From the NCBI RefSeq assembly GCF_001517625.2, contig NZ_LN999828.1, positions 1,628,303 to 1,692,302 on the forward strand: a stretch of DNA of 64,000 nucleotides, read 5' to 3'. Numbering within the stretch: position 1 is the first letter of the stretch; each line of letters starts with the position of its first letter. This stretch comes from Clostridium sp. AT4. GTDB taxonomy: Bacteria > Bacillota > Clostridia > Lachnospirales > Lachnospiraceae. Shown here piece by piece: positions 1-9,800 of the stretch. Position numbers and translations under genes: made by a program. Under the pieces are notes generated by a model. That model worked only from the letters and a program-made list of their open reading frames with translations, had not been told where the DNA came from and ran no database searches.

Positions 1-12
1 GTCAATCCATTC

Positions 13-1515
13 CTATCCCCAGTTCATCCTCCCATACCGCAGCACCATTTCCCGGATCTGTCCGGCCAGCTCCTCTGTCAAATCTGCCCGGGTCAGACGC
101 CATTTCCAGTTAATCCCGACAGTGGAAGGACAGTTGATCCGGCATTCATTTCCAAGGCCCATATAATCCTGGATCGGGATGATGCACAGCTTCGCCCTGC
201 TGCGCATAATCAGACTGATAAAGGATTGGCCCAGATATTTCTGAGGAGTTGTCTGGTCGCAGAGGTAATCTCTGGCAAGCTGCCGTTCCTCCTGGGTAAT
301 GCTTTTCCACCATCCGGCCAGAGTTTCATTGTCATGGGTTCCTGTATATGCCACCGAATTTTCCGTATAATTATGGGGCAGATAATCATTGGCGCAGCCG
401 GAATCCCTGGAATCAAAGGCAAATTCTAGCACCTTCATGCCTGGAAAACCGCTTTCGTTTACCAGCTGGCGGACAGAATCCGTCACATATCCCAGATCTT
501 CTGCTATGACCTCCTTTTCTCCAAGGCACTCCTTCATCCTTTGAAACAGCTCCATTCCGGGTCCCTTTTCCCAATGTCCGGACACAGCCGTTTTAGCATC
601 GGCAGGAATGGAAAAGTATTCGTCAAACCCTCTGAAATGATCGATCCGCACTGCGTCATAAAGCCGGAACACATAGCTCAGACGGGAAATCCACCAGTCA
701 TAACCTGTATTTTTATGATACTCCCAGCGGTACAGGGGATTGCCCCAGAGCTGTCCGGTGGCAGAAAAGCCGTCCGGCGGACACCCTGCTACTGCAGTGG
801 GACGGTTGTCCTGATCCAGCTGGAAAAGCTCCGGATGGGACCAGGTATCAGCGCTGTCCATGGCAACATAGATGGGGATGTCTCCGATCAGGCGGATTCC
901 TTTTTCATTTGCATAAGCCTTCAGCTTCATCCACTGTTCATAAAATTTATACTGCATATACTGCTGAAATTCAATCTCAAAATACAGTTCTCTGCGGTAA
1001 TAGTCCATGGCATTGCTCCAGCGCAGGCGGATATCCTCTGACCACCCGGTCCATGGAATTCCTCCAAAACGATCCTTTACAGCCATAAAAAGACTGTAAT
1101 CAGAAAGCCACCAGCTATTCTCCTCCACAAAACGCCTGTAGCTTTCATTTTCACTGACATTGCTGCGTTCATAGGCTTTTCGCAGCAGCCCGTAGCGGCT
1201 TTTGTATATTTTTTCGTAATCCACACTGGACGGATCGGCTCCAAAGTCCGCTTTTTCGCACTCTTCTTCTGTCAGAACGCCTTCCTCAACCAGCTCCTCC
1301 AGGCTGATAAAGTACGGATTCCCCGCAAAGGTGGAGAAGGACTGATAGGGGGAATCCCCATAGCCGGTAGGCCCCAAAGGAAGAATCTGCCAGAAGCTCT
1401 GTCCGGCCTCCCTTAACCAGTCTACAAATTCATATGCACTCTTAGAAAAACAACCTATTCCATACTTAGACGGCAGACTGGCTACCGGCAGCAATATACC
1501 TGCGGATCGTTTCAT
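13..1515 (-). CDS. malQ: 4-alpha-glucanotransferase (amylomaltase, GH77)
   Basis: Transfers 1,4-alpha-glucan segments between malto-oligosaccharides, releasing glucose; cytoplasmic. At 500 residues it has the usual length for bacterial amylomaltases. The GH77 catalytic residues are visible: nucleophile Asp292 in AVRIDHFRG, acid/base Glu339 in IAEDLG, and Asp395 in TGTHDNETLAGW. The N-terminus (SAGILLPVASLPSKYGIG) is typical of the family. The start codon overlaps the stop of the preceding nuclease-family gene by 4 bases (ATGA), so the two are probably translationally coupled. It is the last gene I see in the operon PTS permease - nuclease-family protein - malQ, which fits maltose or maltodextrin use. 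Confidence 0.96.
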   Translation of the reverse strand: MKRSAGILLPVASLPSKYGIGCFSKSAYEFVDWLREAGQSFWQILPLGPTGYGDSPYQSFSTFAGNPYFISLEELVEEGVLTEEECEKADFGADPSSVDYEKIYKSRYGLLRKAYERSNVSENESYRRFVEENSWWLSDYSLFMAVKDRFGGIPWTGWSEDIRLRWSNAMDYYRRELYFEIEFQQYMQYKFYEQWMKLKAYANEKGIRLIGDIPIYVAMDSADTWSHPELFQLDQDNRPTAVAGCPPDGFSATGQLWGNPLYRWEYHKNTGYDWWISRLSYVFRLYDAVRIDHFRGFDEYFSIPADAKTAVSGHWEKGPGMELFQRMKECLGEKEVIAEDLGYVTDSVRQLVNESGFPGMKVLEFAFDSRDSGCANDYLPHNYTENSVAYTGTHDNETLAGWWKSITQEERQLARDYLCDQTTPQKYLGQSFISLIMRSRAKLCIIPIQDYMGLGNECRINCPSTVGINWKWRLTRADLTEELAGQIREMVLRYGRMNWG

Positions 1516-2387
1516 CCTTCATCTTCCTCCATTTCTATCATAACGCCCCAATGGTCCGATACCACAGGGCCATTAATTCCATTGCAGATCACCCGGCTGG
1601 AAGCCACAGGCACAGCCCGGCTGGAAAAAAGATAATCCAGCCGCATCCCCTGAAGGCTCTGCGTACTATCTACTTTTTCCAGCCTGTCCTTCCAGCCGTC
1701 AATGCGTCCTCCTACCGTGATGCCGTTATCCTTTTCCTTTGCCAGACAGTAGCTGTCCAGCCATCCATTTTCACAGACATAGCCATAGCCCTGATCCATA
1801 CGGTCTGCAGGACTGTTAAAATCGCCTAAGAGCCATACCTGTTTATCTGTCTTTCCTTCTTTTTTTAATCTTTCACCCAGCCGGTTCATCTGAGCCTGAA
1901 AGGGCTCTTCCTTATCATCCCACCAGCCCATATGTACGGTATAAAACCAGCTGTTTTTATAGGCTGCCGTACGGATTCCCAGAATCTTTCTGGTCTTCCA
2001 GTTATGATAGTCCTGTGTCCGGCTGATAAAGAAGGTATCCGTCTCCACAACAGGGCTGAGGCTAAAAAGCGCCAGTCCCTCATCATACCGGTCGTAGCCC
2101 AGCTTTACGCCGATCCAGGTCCAGGTATAGGATACCCCCATCTGATTCAGAATGTCTGCCAGAACAGCCGCATAGTTTCCCCGGCGCACAGCCCCCGAAA
2201 AATCAGGGCACCGCACAAAGCCCTTTAAGCTCTGATCCGGCAGAATCTCCTCTCCTGCCAGCTGATTTACCTCCTGGAGAGCAAAAATTTCCGGTTTTTC
2301 TCCGGCAATCAGCCTGGCAAATTCTTCTGTTTTTCTCTCCTGATCCGGTTCGATCAGACTGTGGGTATTAAGCGTCAGTAATTTCAC
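1512..2387 (-). CDS. Endonuclease/exonuclease/phosphatase family protein
   Basis: Metal-dependent hydrolase of the EEP fold (relatives include exonuclease III, sphingomyelinases and inositol phosphatases). The fold's signatures can be seen in order: LLTLNTHSL at the start, ALQEVNQ near residue 38 (metal-binding Glu), VHMGWWDD near 152 (catalytic His region), LLGDFNSPAD near 187, and SDHWGVMIE near 278 (SDH motif). There is no signal peptide, so it acts in the cytosol. It sits between a maltose-type PTS permease (21 bases upstream) and malQ (4-base overlap), so it is co-expressed with sugar uptake. Its substrate is unknown; a phosphoester in sugar metabolism is a guess from position only. Confidence 0.85.
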   Translation of the reverse strand: MKLLTLNTHSLIEPDQERKTEEFARLIAGEKPEIFALQEVNQLAGEEILPDQSLKGFVRCPDFSGAVRRGNYAAVLADILNQMGVSYTWTWIGVKLGYDRYDEGLALFSLSPVVETDTFFISRTQDYHNWKTRKILGIRTAAYKNSWFYTVHMGWWDDKEEPFQAQMNRLGERLKKEGKTDKQVWLLGDFNSPADRMDQGYGYVCENGWLDSYCLAKEKDNGITVGGRIDGWKDRLEKVDSTQSLQGMRLDYLFSSRAVPVASSRVICNGINGPVVSDHWGVMIEMEEDEG

Positions 2388-2408
2388 CCTGCTTCCCCCT
2401 CTTTCCTG

Positions 2409-4088
2409 TTACAGTATGTCGTTGATATCGGATTTAAGTACATCTGCCCTTGGTCCGTAAATGGCCTGAATACCATTATCCTTGCGGATCAGTCCCAGTG
2501 CTCCCTCTGTCTTCCATTCCGGAAGTTCTGCCACCTGTGCCAGGTCTTTTACAGTTACACGCAGCCTTGTCATGCAGGCATCTACCAGAATAATATTTTC
2601 CCGGCCTCCCAAAAGGGCAATAATACGCTCTGCCTGAGAACCTGTTCCTGCACTGCCGGCTGGATTTCCTCCTGTTTTGGCAGAAGCACCGTCCTCCTCA
2701 GCTCCCTCGTCTGTATAATTCCCCAGACGTCCCGGTGTGGCAAAATGAAACCGTCCGATCATATAGTAAGCCACAAAGTAGCCGATTACAAAAAATACAA
2801 CTACACAGATCACAAAATGGATCAGATCCCCGCCCAGACCTGCTTTTAAGGACATGGGAATCCGGGTGATAAACTCCAGATTTCCAAAGGAATGAAGCCT
2901 TAAGTCAATGATGCCTGCCATGGCAAAGGCACAGCCCTGAAGAACTGCATAAACTACATATAAAGGCAATGCACAGAACATGAACATGAATTCCAGAGGC
3001 TCTGTAACGCCTGTAAGGAATACAGCCAGTACGGTAGAATAAAACATGGAACGGTAATTCTGCTTTTTATCAGGCTCAACCCTGCGGTACATGGCAAGTG
3101 CAATTCCAAGAAGAAGGCCTGTAGCACCGATCATCTGTCCTACCTTAAACCGGGCCGGAGTAACGGTATTTAAAAGATTTGTATAGGAAGCCATATCCCC
3201 GGCATCCTTAAAGTTAATCAAATCGGTCGCCCAGGCAAGCCATAAAGGATCCTGCCCGAACACCTGCGCTCCTGCATTTACACCTGTAGCAATGGTATAG
3301 GTTCCGCCAAAAGAGGTGTAATTCATGGGAATGGTCAGCATATGGTGCAGGCCGAAGGGCAGCAGCAGACGCTCCAGTGTTCCGTAGATAAAGGGAGCCA
3401 GCACCGGAGAGGTGGAGGAAGAATTGGCAATCCACACACCAAAGGCATTGATTCCGGACTGAACCACCGGCCACACAAGGGCCAGCACCAGAGAAATAAC
3501 CACAGACCATGCAATGCACACCATAGGAACAAACCGCTTTCCGTTAAAAAATGCCAGCGCATCCGGAAGCTTTCTATAATTATAATACTTATTGTAAATG
3601 ATACCGCCGGCAAAACCGGAAATAATTCCCACAAACACGCCCATATTTAAAGCAGGCGCGCCCAGGACAGAGGTAAAATAACCATTTACCAGAATTTCCT
3701 GTCCAAACAGCGTATGGGTCACTGCCTCCGGATCATTTAACATCGCAGAGGTAACGCCGAAGATAGATCCTGTAATCTGGTTAATCAGGATAAATGAAAT
3801 CAGTGCTGCAAATGCTCCGCCGGCCCTTTCCTTCGCCCATGAACCACCGATGGCTGCTGCAAATAAAATATGCAGGTTGTTGATGACAGCCCAGCCGATA
3901 TTCTCCATAGTGCTTCCTATGGTCATCACGGCGGCTATGTCGCCTCCTGCCATCTGCACCAGCTTACCCAGACTGATCATAAGTCCTGCTGCCGGCATAA
4001 CGGCAATGACTGTCATCAGCACCTTTCCCAGTTTCTGGAGAAAATCAAAATTGATCCTGCCTGTAAGTTTACTGTTCTTACTTCCCAT
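2409..4088 (-). CDS. PTS maltose/glucoside-type transporter, fused IIC-IIB
   Basis: Sugar permease of the glucose-glucoside PTS family, taking up and phosphorylating a sugar using phosphate from HPr and EIIA. The IIC membrane domain covers roughly residues 15-440, with the family motif LLPFGLHHMLTIPMNY near 245; a linker rich in Gly/Ala/Ser follows, then a IIB domain with the phosphorylatable Cys in VDACMTRLRVTVKD near residue 510. There is no IIA domain, so a separate EIIA must supply phosphate. The closest match in my memory is MalX/maltose-specific IICB, which the downstream malQ supports, but trehalose or glucose cannot be excluded. It is divergent from a LacI-type repressor, with LacI-like palindromes between them. 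Confidence 0.92.
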   Translation of the reverse strand: MGSKNSKLTGRINFDFLQKLGKVLMTVIAVMPAAGLMISLGKLVQMAGGDIAAVMTIGSTMENIGWAVINNLHILFAAAIGGSWAKERAGGAFAALISFILINQITGSIFGVTSAMLNDPEAVTHTLFGQEILVNGYFTSVLGAPALNMGVFVGIISGFAGGIIYNKYYNYRKLPDALAFFNGKRFVPMVCIAWSVVISLVLALVWPVVQSGINAFGVWIANSSSTSPVLAPFIYGTLERLLLPFGLHHMLTIPMNYTSFGGTYTIATGVNAGAQVFGQDPLWLAWATDLINFKDAGDMASYTNLLNTVTPARFKVGQMIGATGLLLGIALAMYRRVEPDKKQNYRSMFYSTVLAVFLTGVTEPLEFMFMFCALPLYVVYAVLQGCAFAMAGIIDLRLHSFGNLEFITRIPMSLKAGLGGDLIHFVICVVVFFVIGYFVAYYMIGRFHFATPGRLGNYTDEGAEEDGASAKTGGNPAGSAGTGSQAERIIALLGGRENIILVDACMTRLRVTVKDLAQVAELPEWKTEGALGLIRKDNGIQAIYGPRADVLKSDINDIL

Positions 4089-4173
4089 TGTGTAATTCCC
4101 CCTTGCTTTCCTTTCATCTGATTGATATTGCGGCTACAATAAATCTTGCTGTATTACATTTGCACAACTTTAC

Positions 4174-4185
4174 GCAATCGATTGC
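4174..4185. promoter_or_regulatory. LacI-family operator palindrome (PTS promoter side)
   Basis: Perfect 12-base palindrome GCAATCGATTGC with the central CG typical of LacI/MalR-type operators. It lies 85 bases upstream of the PTS gene start, between it and the divergent regulator gene at 4428. A related imperfect site, TTGCA-N7-TGCAA, follows at 4202-4218 and another (GCATTGAATTGC) at 4336-4347. I infer that the adjacent LacI-type protein binds here; binding has not been shown. Confidence 0.7.
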
Positions 4186-4335
4186 ATTAAATATAATCCT
4201 GTTGCATTGAAATTGCAAGAGCGTTTTTATTTTTTCCGTTGTTTCTACATTTGTCACAAAGAGAAGCTATGGTTTTTATGCAAAATTCCCATAAATAATA
4301 TCCTTGTAACCTTCCCGTTCTATTTGCACTGATTT

Positions 4336-4347
4336 GCATTGAATTGC
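4336..4347. promoter_or_regulatory. Second LacI-like half-conserved operator near the regulator promoter
   Basis: GCATTGAATTGC is an imperfect version of the palindrome at 4174-4185 and sits just upstream of the -35 box of the regulator gene; a further TTGCA lies at 4356-4360. Together with the sites at 4174 and 4202 it gives an array across the 339-base divergent intergenic region, which fits repression of both directions, possibly with DNA looping. The rest of this interval is AT-rich and I see no gene in it. Confidence 0.45.
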
Positions 4348-4360
4348 ACGCTATTTTGCA

Positions 4361-4389
4361 TTGACTTTTCATGCTCACCGGCCTACAAT
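4361..4389 (+). promoter_or_regulatory. Sigma-A type promoter of the LacI-family gene
   Basis: The -35 box TTGACT (4361-4366) and -10 box TACAAT (4384-4389) are separated by exactly 17 bases. The ribosome binding site AGGAGG follows at 4415-4420, 7 bases before the ATG at 4428. Confidence 0.75.
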
Positions 4390-4427
4390 AATACTATAGT
4401 ATTTGAGAGTAACAAGGAGGTTTTTCC

Positions 4428-5465
4428 ATGGCCGTAACCATCAAAGAGGTCGCCGCGCTGGCAGGCGTGTCCCCATCTACTGTTTCCAGAACCTGTAAAA
4501 ATAATCCTTCCATCAGCGAGGAGACAAAGGAGAGGGTCCGTAAAGCCATGGCCCAGCTGGGATATGAACCCAATTTTCAAGCCAGCAACCTGGCTTCCCA
4601 GAACACACGGACCATCGGCATCATTCTGCCTGTGTCTGCCAGAGAGGTTTATGAAAATTCCTTCTATCTGGAAGCCATCCGCGGAATCAGCCAGTTCTGC
4701 AACCAGCGGCAGTATATCAATACCGTAGTAACCGGGCAGGATGAGGAGGAGGTTTTGCAGGCTGTCCGTTCCATGACCCGCAGCGGTCAGGCTGACGGCT
4801 TTATTGTGCTGTATTCCAAACAAAAAGATCCTGTGATTGACTACCTCTACAACGAAGGCCTTCTGTATGTACTCATAGGAAAAGCCTATCAGTTCGCCAA
4901 TCAGACCATTTATATTGACAATGATAATCTGCTGGCCGGTCAGGAAGCAGCGGAATACCTTTACCAGCTGGGACATCGGAAAATTGCTTACCTTGGCGCG
5001 GATAATTCCCTGATGTTTTCCGCTGACCGCAGATCCGGCTATCAGCTGGCCCTCTCCCGCCACGGCCTTCCCCTGCGTCCGGAATACTGCATTGAGGCAT
5101 CTGCATTTTCACCGGAGGACACAGCCGCCATCCGGGAGCTGTTGGATTTGAAAGACCGCCCCACTGCCATTGTAGTAAGCGATGATATCCTGGCTGTTGC
5201 ATTGGAGCGTGTATGTATCGAAAAAGGGATTTCCATTCCGGAGGATCTTTCTATCATCTCCTTTAACAACTCGCTTTTTGCACGGCTGACAGCTCCCCAG
5301 CTGACTTCCATTGACATCAATTCCTGCCAGCTTGGCATAGAAGCCGCCTCCCAGATGATCAACCATATTGAAAATCCCAACCTTCTGGCCACGAAAATCA
5401 TTGTCCCTCATTATCTGGTTGAAAGAGAAAGCTGTAAACAGATCGAATTATCTGATTTTCAGTAA
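4428..5465 (+). CDS. LacI/GalR-family transcriptional regulator (MalR-like)
   Basis: DNA-binding repressor with a sugar-sensing domain. The N-terminal helix-turn-helix is unmistakable (TIKEVAALAGVSPSTVSR, residues 4-21), followed by the hinge region and a periplasmic-binding-like effector domain (RTIGIILPV near 61 to the end). Its 345 residues are typical. The start has a strong ribosome binding site (AGGAGG) and a well-spaced promoter. It diverges from the PTS/malQ operon and LacI-like palindromes fill the gap, so it most likely represses that operon (and perhaps itself) until the sugar is present. The effector is unknown. Confidence 0.95.
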   Translation: MAVTIKEVAALAGVSPSTVSRTCKNNPSISEETKERVRKAMAQLGYEPNFQASNLASQNTRTIGIILPVSAREVYENSFYLEAIRGISQFCNQRQYINTVVTGQDEEEVLQAVRSMTRSGQADGFIVLYSKQKDPVIDYLYNEGLLYVLIGKAYQFANQTIYIDNDNLLAGQEAAEYLYQLGHRKIAYLGADNSLMFSADRRSGYQLALSRHGLPLRPEYCIEASAFSPEDTAAIRELLDLKDRPTAIVVSDDILAVALERVCIEKGISIPEDLSIISFNNSLFARLTAPQLTSIDINSCQLGIEAASQMINHIENPNLLATKIIVPHYLVERESCKQIELSDFQ

Positions 5466-5469
5466 TATC

Positions 5470-5529
5470 AAAGCCAGCCGGCCCTGCGCTTCCGAATCAT
5501 TTCGGGCCGCACAGGAGCCGGCTGGCTTT
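5470..5529. terminator. Bidirectional intrinsic terminator
   Basis: A perfect 13-bp stem (5470-5482 with 5517-5529, core GCCAGCCGGC) ends in AAA on one side and TTT on the other, and the internal segment can extend the hairpin (CCGAA/TTCGG). It lies between the convergent LacI-type gene and the hypothetical gene at 5544-6029, and serves both. Confidence 0.85.
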
Positions 5530-5543
5530 ATTATCTAATGTCC

Positions 5544-6029
5544 TCACTTTTTTGCAAAACGGTTCATAAAAAAGTCTGTAAACGCAGCCAGTTCATCGGC
5601 CTGCGATACATAAACATACAGTTTTTCATCTTCCAGCCAGTCATAGGCATTGATGCCGATATAGCCCTTTTTGTCCGGGTAAATGATAAAGGCATCGGTG
5701 GGATACTTATTCCTGTATGCTTTTAAAATCTCAGAACGGCGGTAGTATGTCGGATCGCCGCAGCCGGAAAGATCGGGAACCGTCGGAACGACCACGATTG
5801 TCTGGTTTGCCTCATTCCAGCCCACAATTAAATTTCCGATCTTTGTTTTGCTCCCGTGAACGAATCCATAATTAAAGCGGCTTACATCTTCGGTATATCC
5901 AAAAATCAACCTGTAACCGCTTCCTCCCTCTACGGCCTGGTCAAACAGCAGACGCATTTTCTTTGCATTTGCATTGCTCTTTTCCATGTCAACCTCAGGG
6001 CCTTTAAACAGTTTTCCAAAAAATCCCAT
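5544..6029 (-). CDS. Hypothetical protein, 161 residues
   Basis: I do not recognise this protein. It begins MGFFGKLFKGPEVDMEK, has no signal peptide or membrane segment, and is a mixed alpha/beta-looking soluble protein with aromatic-rich strands (YRLIFGYTEDVSRFNYGF, KLYVYVSQADEL). The start has a good AGGAGG site 22 bases after the stop of the TetR gene upstream, so both are probably one transcript controlled by that TetR protein. Some immunity or YjgN-like small proteins begin with a similar GFF..LF segment, but the resemblance is too weak to use. Confidence 0.75.
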   Translation of the reverse strand: MGFFGKLFKGPEVDMEKSNANAKKMRLLFDQAVEGGSGYRLIFGYTEDVSRFNYGFVHGSKTKIGNLIVGWNEANQTIVVVPTVPDLSGCGDPTYYRRSEILKAYRNKYPTDAFIIYPDKKGYIGINAYDWLEDEKLYVYVSQADELAAFTDFFMNRFAKK

Positions 6030-6051
6030 AATCTTTTTCCTCCTGAATCTT

Positions 6052-6672
6052 TTATATGTTCGTTTCCTCTTTTAATTTTTCCAGGGCATCCACAATAGCA
6101 TTCAGCTGAAAATCAACCGTTTCATCCGCAGCTTCCGGAACAAAGAAAGGAAGTGTATCGGGAATGGCTCTGCGTATAACCATCACGGTCAAGCTCAGAT
6201 TTGTAAACAAATGGATTCTTTCTACATTCGCCTTTATCCCAAAGTTTTCCAATATTTCTCCAAAAAGGCGGAGCTGCTTTTTTCGGAACGTCTGATAGCT
6301 TTCCTTTGATAAATGCCTGAAAATAAGCTGCTGTTCCTCAATCGTTAAAACAGCGATCCCGTTTTTCTCTCCATAACAGCAGGTGTAAAGAAAGCGCTTG
6401 ACCCCATCACGCCAGCTCAAAGCAGGATCAGCCATTAACTGTTTCACATATGCAATGATCTTCGGCTGCTGCAGATATAATGTCTCAACGATCAAATCCT
6501 CTTTTGCAGCAAAAAAGGAATAGAAAAACGTACGCGAGATACCAACTTTTTTATAGATTTGTTCTACGGTTGTATGCTGGATTCCCTGCTCTGCCATCAG
6601 TTCAAGTCCAACTGCGATCAGTTTCGCCCGAATGCGTTCTCTGTCTTCCTCAGAATAGGCCACCTTTGGCAT
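6052..6672 (-). CDS. TetR/AcrR-family transcriptional regulator
   Basis: Ligand-responsive repressor. The N-terminal DNA-binding domain is clear (QHTTVEQIYKKVGISRTFFYSFFAAKEDLI, helix-turn-helix at about residues 27-55, written here only in part of its span); the C-terminal ligand domain is not assignable. An upstream in-frame ATG at 6822 exists, but the start at 6672 is preferred because GAAGGGAGA lies directly ahead and the resulting 206 residues begin like normal TetR proteins. A promoter and a perfect inverted repeat sit immediately upstream, so it is probably autoregulated. The hypothetical gene downstream (5544-6029) is the only visible target. Confidence 0.92.
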   Translation of the reverse strand: MPKVAYSEEDRERIRAKLIAVGLELMAEQGIQHTTVEQIYKKVGISRTFFYSFFAAKEDLIVETLYLQQPKIIAYVKQLMADPALSWRDGVKRFLYTCCYGEKNGIAVLTIEEQQLIFRHLSKESYQTFRKKQLRLFGEILENFGIKANVERIHLFTNLSLTVMVIRRAIPDTLPFFVPEAADETVDFQLNAIVDALEKLKEETNI

Positions 6673-6687
6673 ACCGCATCTCCCTTC

Positions 6688-6723
6688 AAAATAAAAACAA
6701 TTCTTATAATTTGTTTTTATTTT
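6688..6723. promoter_or_regulatory. Perfect inverted repeat, candidate TetR operator
   Basis: Arms AAAATAAAAACAA (6688-6700) and TTGTTTTTATTTT (6711-6723) are exact reverse complements separated by 10 bases. The outer arm overlaps the -10 box of the TetR gene promoter, and the repeat covers the expected transcription start, the normal place for an autoregulatory TetR site. Confidence 0.65.
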
Positions 6724-6747
6724 ATCACTGCCTGCCGGAAAATACAA
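6719..6747 (-). promoter_or_regulatory. Promoter of the TetR-hypothetical operon
   Basis: On the minus strand: -35 TTGTAT (6742-6747), 17-base spacer, -10 TAAAAT (6719-6724). The gene start at 6672 lies about 40 bases downstream of the expected transcription start. Confidence 0.6.
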
Positions 6748-6786
6748 GAGCAAAATAACTCTAACGACATCCATTTTAGCAAAACA

Positions 6787-6835
6787 CAGCCGCCCCCGCG
6801 CCCCCGAATCAAATCGGAACACGCAGGAACGGCTG
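6787..6835 (-). terminator. Long hairpin, terminator of the RND operon
   Basis: On the minus strand a nearly continuous stem of about 22 pairs, several of them G-U, closes with CAGCCG/CGGCTG and a small loop, followed by TGTTTTGC. It starts 55 bases beyond the stop of the RND gene. The U-tract is short, so termination is likely but not certain. Confidence 0.6.
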
Positions 6836-6889
6836 CTTCATTTTATCATTTCTTTATTTAATTCATTTCAAACTGCAGTGATGGATCGA

Positions 6890-9800
6890 TCAGTCTGCAA
6901 TCTCCAGTCCGCCTTCTCCCATGGCCTTTCTGCCCATATTGTGAACCAGTCTGTAATAGGTAGGAAGAAGAACCAGAGTCAGGATCGTAGCCGCGATCAG
7001 ACCGCCTACGTTTACAAGGGCAAGACCCTGCATCATGGCACCTGACTTACCATAAGCAAACGCATTGGGGAGCATGGAAATAACCGTTGTTCCGGTTGTC
7101 ATCATGATCGGGCGCATACGGATCGCTCCCGCCTCTACCAGAGCCTTATCCAGAGGCATTTCCAGAAGAAGCTGGTTGACCGTATCTACATATAAGATAC
7201 CATTATTTACAACCGTACCGACTAACATCAGGAAGCCCAGCATGGATACCATACTGATGGGGCTGTCTGCGATGAACAGCAGTCCAAAGGAACCGATCAG
7301 AGCGAACGGGATCGTTGTCATGATCATAAGTGAGAACTTTGGCGACTCAAACTGGATTGCCATTACTACGAATACCAGGAAAATACCGGTAATCAGCGCA
7401 CCTCCCAGAGCGGACATCTCCTCGACCATGCTCTCATCTGTGGCATTGGCAGCCATTTCCACTCCCTCTGGCATATCCCAGTTACGCACAAACTCATTGA
7501 CAGCTGCCTTCGCCTCATCCTTAAGTCCGGACTGGGGCTGCATGGTAATAGACACCTGATACTGCTTTGATTTACGCGCGATCTGCTGCGGGCTGTCCTC
7601 ATACACAATGTCTGCCAGATCTTCCAACGGAAGAACCGTTCCTGTGGCTGTTGGGATCATCATTCCCTGGAGCTTTTCAATAGAATCATACCGGTCCGGA
7701 GCAAATTCTACAATTACGTCAATGTCCTCGCCGTTGACTCTCATCGTAGCTGCCTCTATACCGCTTAAGTTGCTGTAAAGCATGGAACCAATGGATGCAG
7801 GGGTAAGACCTTCTGCCTGAGCAGCAACCGGGTCTACCTTTACCTTAATAATAGGCGCCGCATTTTCAATGGATGAATGTACCTGCATAACATCATCGCG
7901 TTTTCTAAGCTCTGTTACCAGCTCATTTGACGCCTGTTTTAATGCGTCATAATCCGTACTCTGTAAGTCTACCTCGATCTCGTTCGTACTGCTGCTGGAA
8001 GAACCGCTGGTACTTCCCTGTTCCAGAGTAACCGATACATTCGTGTAATGTTCAATCTCTCTGGTCCATTTATCAATCACTTCATCTGTGGAAAGCTTAC
8101 GGTCATCCTTTAAATACGCACTCAGAGAAACGCCGCTTCCTCCCATGCTCAGACCACTGGCTCCGTAGGTCAGAAGATAATGGTCTACCTCCTCGTCCTG
8201 TGCTACCAGCTGCTCTACCTCAGCTACTGCTTCATTTACTGCAGCAATGGAAAGTCCTGGTTTTGTCTTGATCTCCATATCCACAATGCCTTCGTCTACC
8301 GCTACCATCAGCTCCATTCTAAGCTGGGAAGCAAGGCCGAAGGAGGCCACCAAAAGCAGAAGGCTTCCGCCGATGATCATACCTGTCTTTGGAATGATGG
8401 AAGGCATATGTGCACGGTACCACTCCTGACAGCCGCGGATAAAGCCCGCTACAGGAGCCTTCTCTTTCTCTATCGGATGCCACTGATAATAGCACAGAGG
8501 CACGATGGTCACGGCAGAGAATAAAGATGCGATCAAACTGAATACGATGGTAAATCCGAGCTGTTTGAATAGCTGTCCAGACATACCGCTCAACAGGGAA
8601 AGCGGGATAAATACAACGCAGGTGGTCGCTGTACCGCCGATGATGGAATTGATCATAACACGGCTTCCCTCGATGGCCGCATCGTAGAAATTCATCTTTT
8701 CCTTTGCGCGGAAACATCCGTCCAGTACGTTGATGGAGTTATCTACCATCATACCTACGCCCAGAACCAGAGAAGTCAATGAAATAACGTTCAGCGAGAA
8801 TCCCATAAAGCTCATGGCGATCAAGGTCAGCATGATAGAAATAGGAATAGAGGTACCAACGATAACGGAAGCGCGCAGGTCTCCGTAGAACAGCCAAAGG
8901 ATAAACATGGACAGGATAACAGCCATGAACATGGTCTGGTATACGTTGACGATGGATTCGTTGATCATATCGCTGGAATCATTTACAACCGTAAATTCCA
9001 GTCCCGGATTGGCTGCCTTCAGCTTTTCAATCTGCTTTGTTACCTGCTTTGATACATCAATGGCCGTTGAACTCTGCTGCTTTTTAATGGCAATGGATAC
9101 AACGTCCCTTCCATTATAACGGCCGATGGAATTTTCTTCTTCCAGTGTCTGGGAAACAGTCGCAATATCTGACAGATGGATCACACTGCCGTCTGCCAGA
9201 GGGATTGCAATATTATTCAGACTTTCCGCATCATCATAATCGTTGCCTGCACTGACATTTAATTCCTGCTTTCCTACGTTTACATCGCCTGCAGGAACGG
9301 CAAAATCTGCCGCGCCTACCAGCTGGCCCACAGTAGAAAGACTTAAATTATACTGGGCCATTTTTTCCGGATCCAGACAAACGCTTACGTATTCCTTCTG
9401 TCCGCCGGAAAGAGAAACTTCACCGACTGAGCTTAATTTTTCCAGTTCCGGCTGCACATTGTTCTCTACATATGTATAGAGATTTCCATCTACCTGCCCT
9501 CCCACTGCAAGGGTCATAACAGGAGCCGCATTCATATCCATCTCAAGGATATTGGGCTCTTCCACATCTTCCGGCATATCCCGCTTGGTGCCGTCAATGG
9601 CTTTTTTCAGGTTGATGTATGCGGTATCAATATTGGTTCCGAACTCATACTCCACCATAATGATGGAAACATTCTCCTGTGAAAAGCTGTATATATTTTT
9701 AACGCCGTCCAATGAGGTAATGGCATCTTCCTGTTTTGTTGTTACCAGGTCATTGATATCCTCCGGGGTGGCGCCTGCATATACGGTACTGATCAGCAGA

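Noticed and set aside
4187-4378. A 63-codon minus-strand frame between the PTS gene and the LacI-type gene
   Set aside because: It consists of operator-like repeats in AT-rich intergenic DNA and has no ribosome binding site; no coding pattern.
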